From Gemmatimonadota bacterium (lineage in GTDB: Bacteria; Gemmatimonadota; Gemmatimonadetes; Longimicrobiales; UBA6960): a stretch of 7,082 nt of DNA. The stretch covers positions 1 to 7,082 of the forward strand of contig JADFLD010000103.1 of NCBI GenBank assembly GCA_022564535.1, read 5' to 3'. The translations under genes were made by a program, and so were the position numbers. The first letter of the stretch is position 1. Each line of letters begins with the position of its first letter. Positions 6,248-7,082 of this stretch are shown here, one piece after another. The notes under the pieces were generated by a model. That model made no database searches. It was not told where the DNA came from and saw only the letters and a program-made list of their open reading frames with translations.

Positions 6248-7082
6248 TGCCGGTCCCCCCGTCCTTCCGTGTCCGCGCTTCCCGGATGTTCGGTTTGCTC
6301 GGACCGTGGGTCGCAGTGGTTTCTCTCGCTCTTTGGAGCGGTGGTCAGGGCCCGTGGCCGTTGTGGGTCGCCGCCGCGGCCCTGATTGGGTCGATCGTTC
6401 TTGGCCCGCGGGGTCGAGGCCCCGCGCGGCCCATCGGCATTTCCCTATTGCTGGCTGGCATCCTGGTCGGATTCTTCGCCGAGCGCCAGGTCGCGTCTGT
6501 TCTCCAGGACTGGGAGAGATACTGGGTCGAACGCGTAGATGAGATCGGGGACCTTCTGAGCGATGAGTTGGATCGGCGACAGTCGGCCGGGGAGGCGGCT
6601 TCGGATGCGTTGATCGCCCGGTGGACGGAGGCGCACGCTCCTCCCGACGCCTCCGTCCTGGCGGAGATCCGGAGCGAATCGCGGAGCTCGGCTCTGGCTC
6701 TCTACGACGCCGAAGGTGGGCTCATCGCCCTCGGCGTCACGCCGAAGCCCTATCAGAAGCCCCACCCGCCGATCTGGATCACCGGCGGCAGCGATCTGAA
6801 CAATGTCAGGCGCGTGGCCGAACGCGGCTACATTTTCACCATGTTCCTGCAGCCCCATGAACGCATCCGGGTGCTGTTCGACACCTACCGCGAGCGCTGC
6901 AAGGAGCTGGGCCAGCCCCCGCCCCATCCCGACCGCTTCGCCTATATGCCCCTGGTCTTTACCGCCGACACCGAGGAAGAGGCGCTGGCGGGCGCCAAGG
7001 AACTGAGCTGGTATCTCCAGGCCAAGACCGAACCCCAGTTCCGCAACCCGCCGGGCTATGTTCCCATCGACCTCAACGTCCA
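6241..7082 (+). CDS. Chimeric open frame: membrane sensor N-terminus joined to LLM flavin oxidoreductase C-terminus (runs off right edge)
   Basis: An uninterrupted frame of 280 codons without a stop at the edge. Residues 1-160 look like the N-terminus of a sensor kinase. Membrane helices lie at about 16-33, 39-55 and 64-81. A charged helical, probably extracytoplasmic segment (85-148, 'DWERYWVERVDEIGDLLSDE') leads into 'SALALYDAEGGLIAL', a common ending of such sensing domains. No DHp or ATPase domain follows. From about residue 167 the protein is the C-terminal half of a luciferase-like monooxygenase ('TPKPYQKPHPPIWITGG'). No known sensor contains this. Proline and leucine codons shift at the same point (CCC and CTG dominate after it, mixed before). 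Either two genomes were joined in assembly or recombination fused two genes. Start uncertain (ATG 6241, GTG 6235 or ATG 6286). Confidence 0.6.
   Translation, partial: MTLPVPPSFRVRASRMFGLLGPWVAVVSLALWSGGQGPWPLWVAAAALIGSIVLGPRGRGPARPIGISLLLAGILVGFFAERQVASVLQDWERYWVERVDEIGDLLSDELDRRQSAGEAASDALIARWTEAHAPPDASVLAEIRSESRSSALALYDAEGGLIALGVTPKPYQKPHPPIWITGGSDLNNVRRVAERGYIFTMFLQPHERIRVLFDTYRERCKELGQPPPHPDRFAYMPLVFTADTEEEALAGAKELSWYLQAKTEPQFRNPPGYVPIDLNV
6739..7082 (+). other. LLM class flavin-dependent oxidoreductase, internal to C-terminal segment lacking its N-terminus
   Basis: In the plus frame the sequence reads 'TPKPYQKPHPPIWITGGSDL', the stretch after the mid-protein 'PKP-Q-PHPP-W' motif typical of luciferase-like monooxygenases. 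It continues with 'VRRVAERGYIFTMFLQPHE', 'VLFDTYRERCKELG', 'MPLVFTADTEEEALAGAKE' and 'FRNPPGYVPIDLNV'. These enzymes use FMN or F420 in a TIM barrel; the N-terminal half, including the first strands and much of the active site, is missing here. The segment has 114 codons to the edge, and the true end is out of view. As it stands it could not fold as an active enzyme without the missing half. Confidence 0.75.

Noticed and set aside
6445..6927. Minus-strand frame across the sensor/LLM junction
   Set aside because: It mirrors the plus frame, which carries recognisable LLM motifs and membrane helices. No minus-strand family is recognised.

Overview
The window is a GC-rich stretch of bacterial chromosome from an envelope-rich, Gram-negative (two-membrane) organism. 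It carries a TolC-type outer-membrane factor, a periplasmic adaptor, FtsX/MacB-type permeases and a secreted protein with a signal peptide ending in 'TAQ'. The style of the signal peptides, the Cys-loop TolC protein and the small secreted beta protein remind me of Gemmatimonadota or a related uncultured soil or marine lineage. That placement is inference from memory of protein style and was not tested.

Layout. From the left edge to about 4440, every gene is on the minus strand and forms one efflux operon. In transcription order it holds a TolC-family outer-membrane factor (4440-2947), a MacA/HlyD-type periplasmic adaptor (2930-1683), a MacB/FtsX-type ABC permease without an ATPase domain (1509-268), and a second permease of the same type that starts at 275 and runs off the left edge. 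The first pair is 16 bases apart and the two permeases overlap by 8 bases. A 172-base gap separates adaptor from permease. No ATP-binding subunit is visible, so the tripartite pump is incomplete as seen here; the ATPase may lie beyond the left edge. A 343-base non-coding stretch (4441-4783) separates this operon from a second minus-strand pair: a creatininase-family amidohydrolase-like protein (6247-5546) followed 66 bases later by a secreted beta-rich protein of unknown function (5479-4784). That pair ends in a long hairpin.

The right end is the odd part. A plus-strand reading frame starts at 6241, so its start codon overlaps the divergent creatininase start within seven bases. It begins as a three-helix membrane sensor, probably the N-terminus of a sensor histidine kinase. 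Near 6720-6745 it becomes, in frame, the C-terminal half of a luciferase-like (LLM class) flavin-dependent oxidoreductase, which continues to the edge. The codon choice and protein family change together at that point. A chimeric assembly is the simplest explanation; a genuine recombination or fusion is the less likely alternative.

I did not find a clear undescribed system. The leads most worth checking are the sensor/LLM junction, the creatininase homologue with altered metal-site motifs, and the divergent overlapping start codons. I see no tRNA, rRNA, CRISPR array, insertion sequence or transposase.
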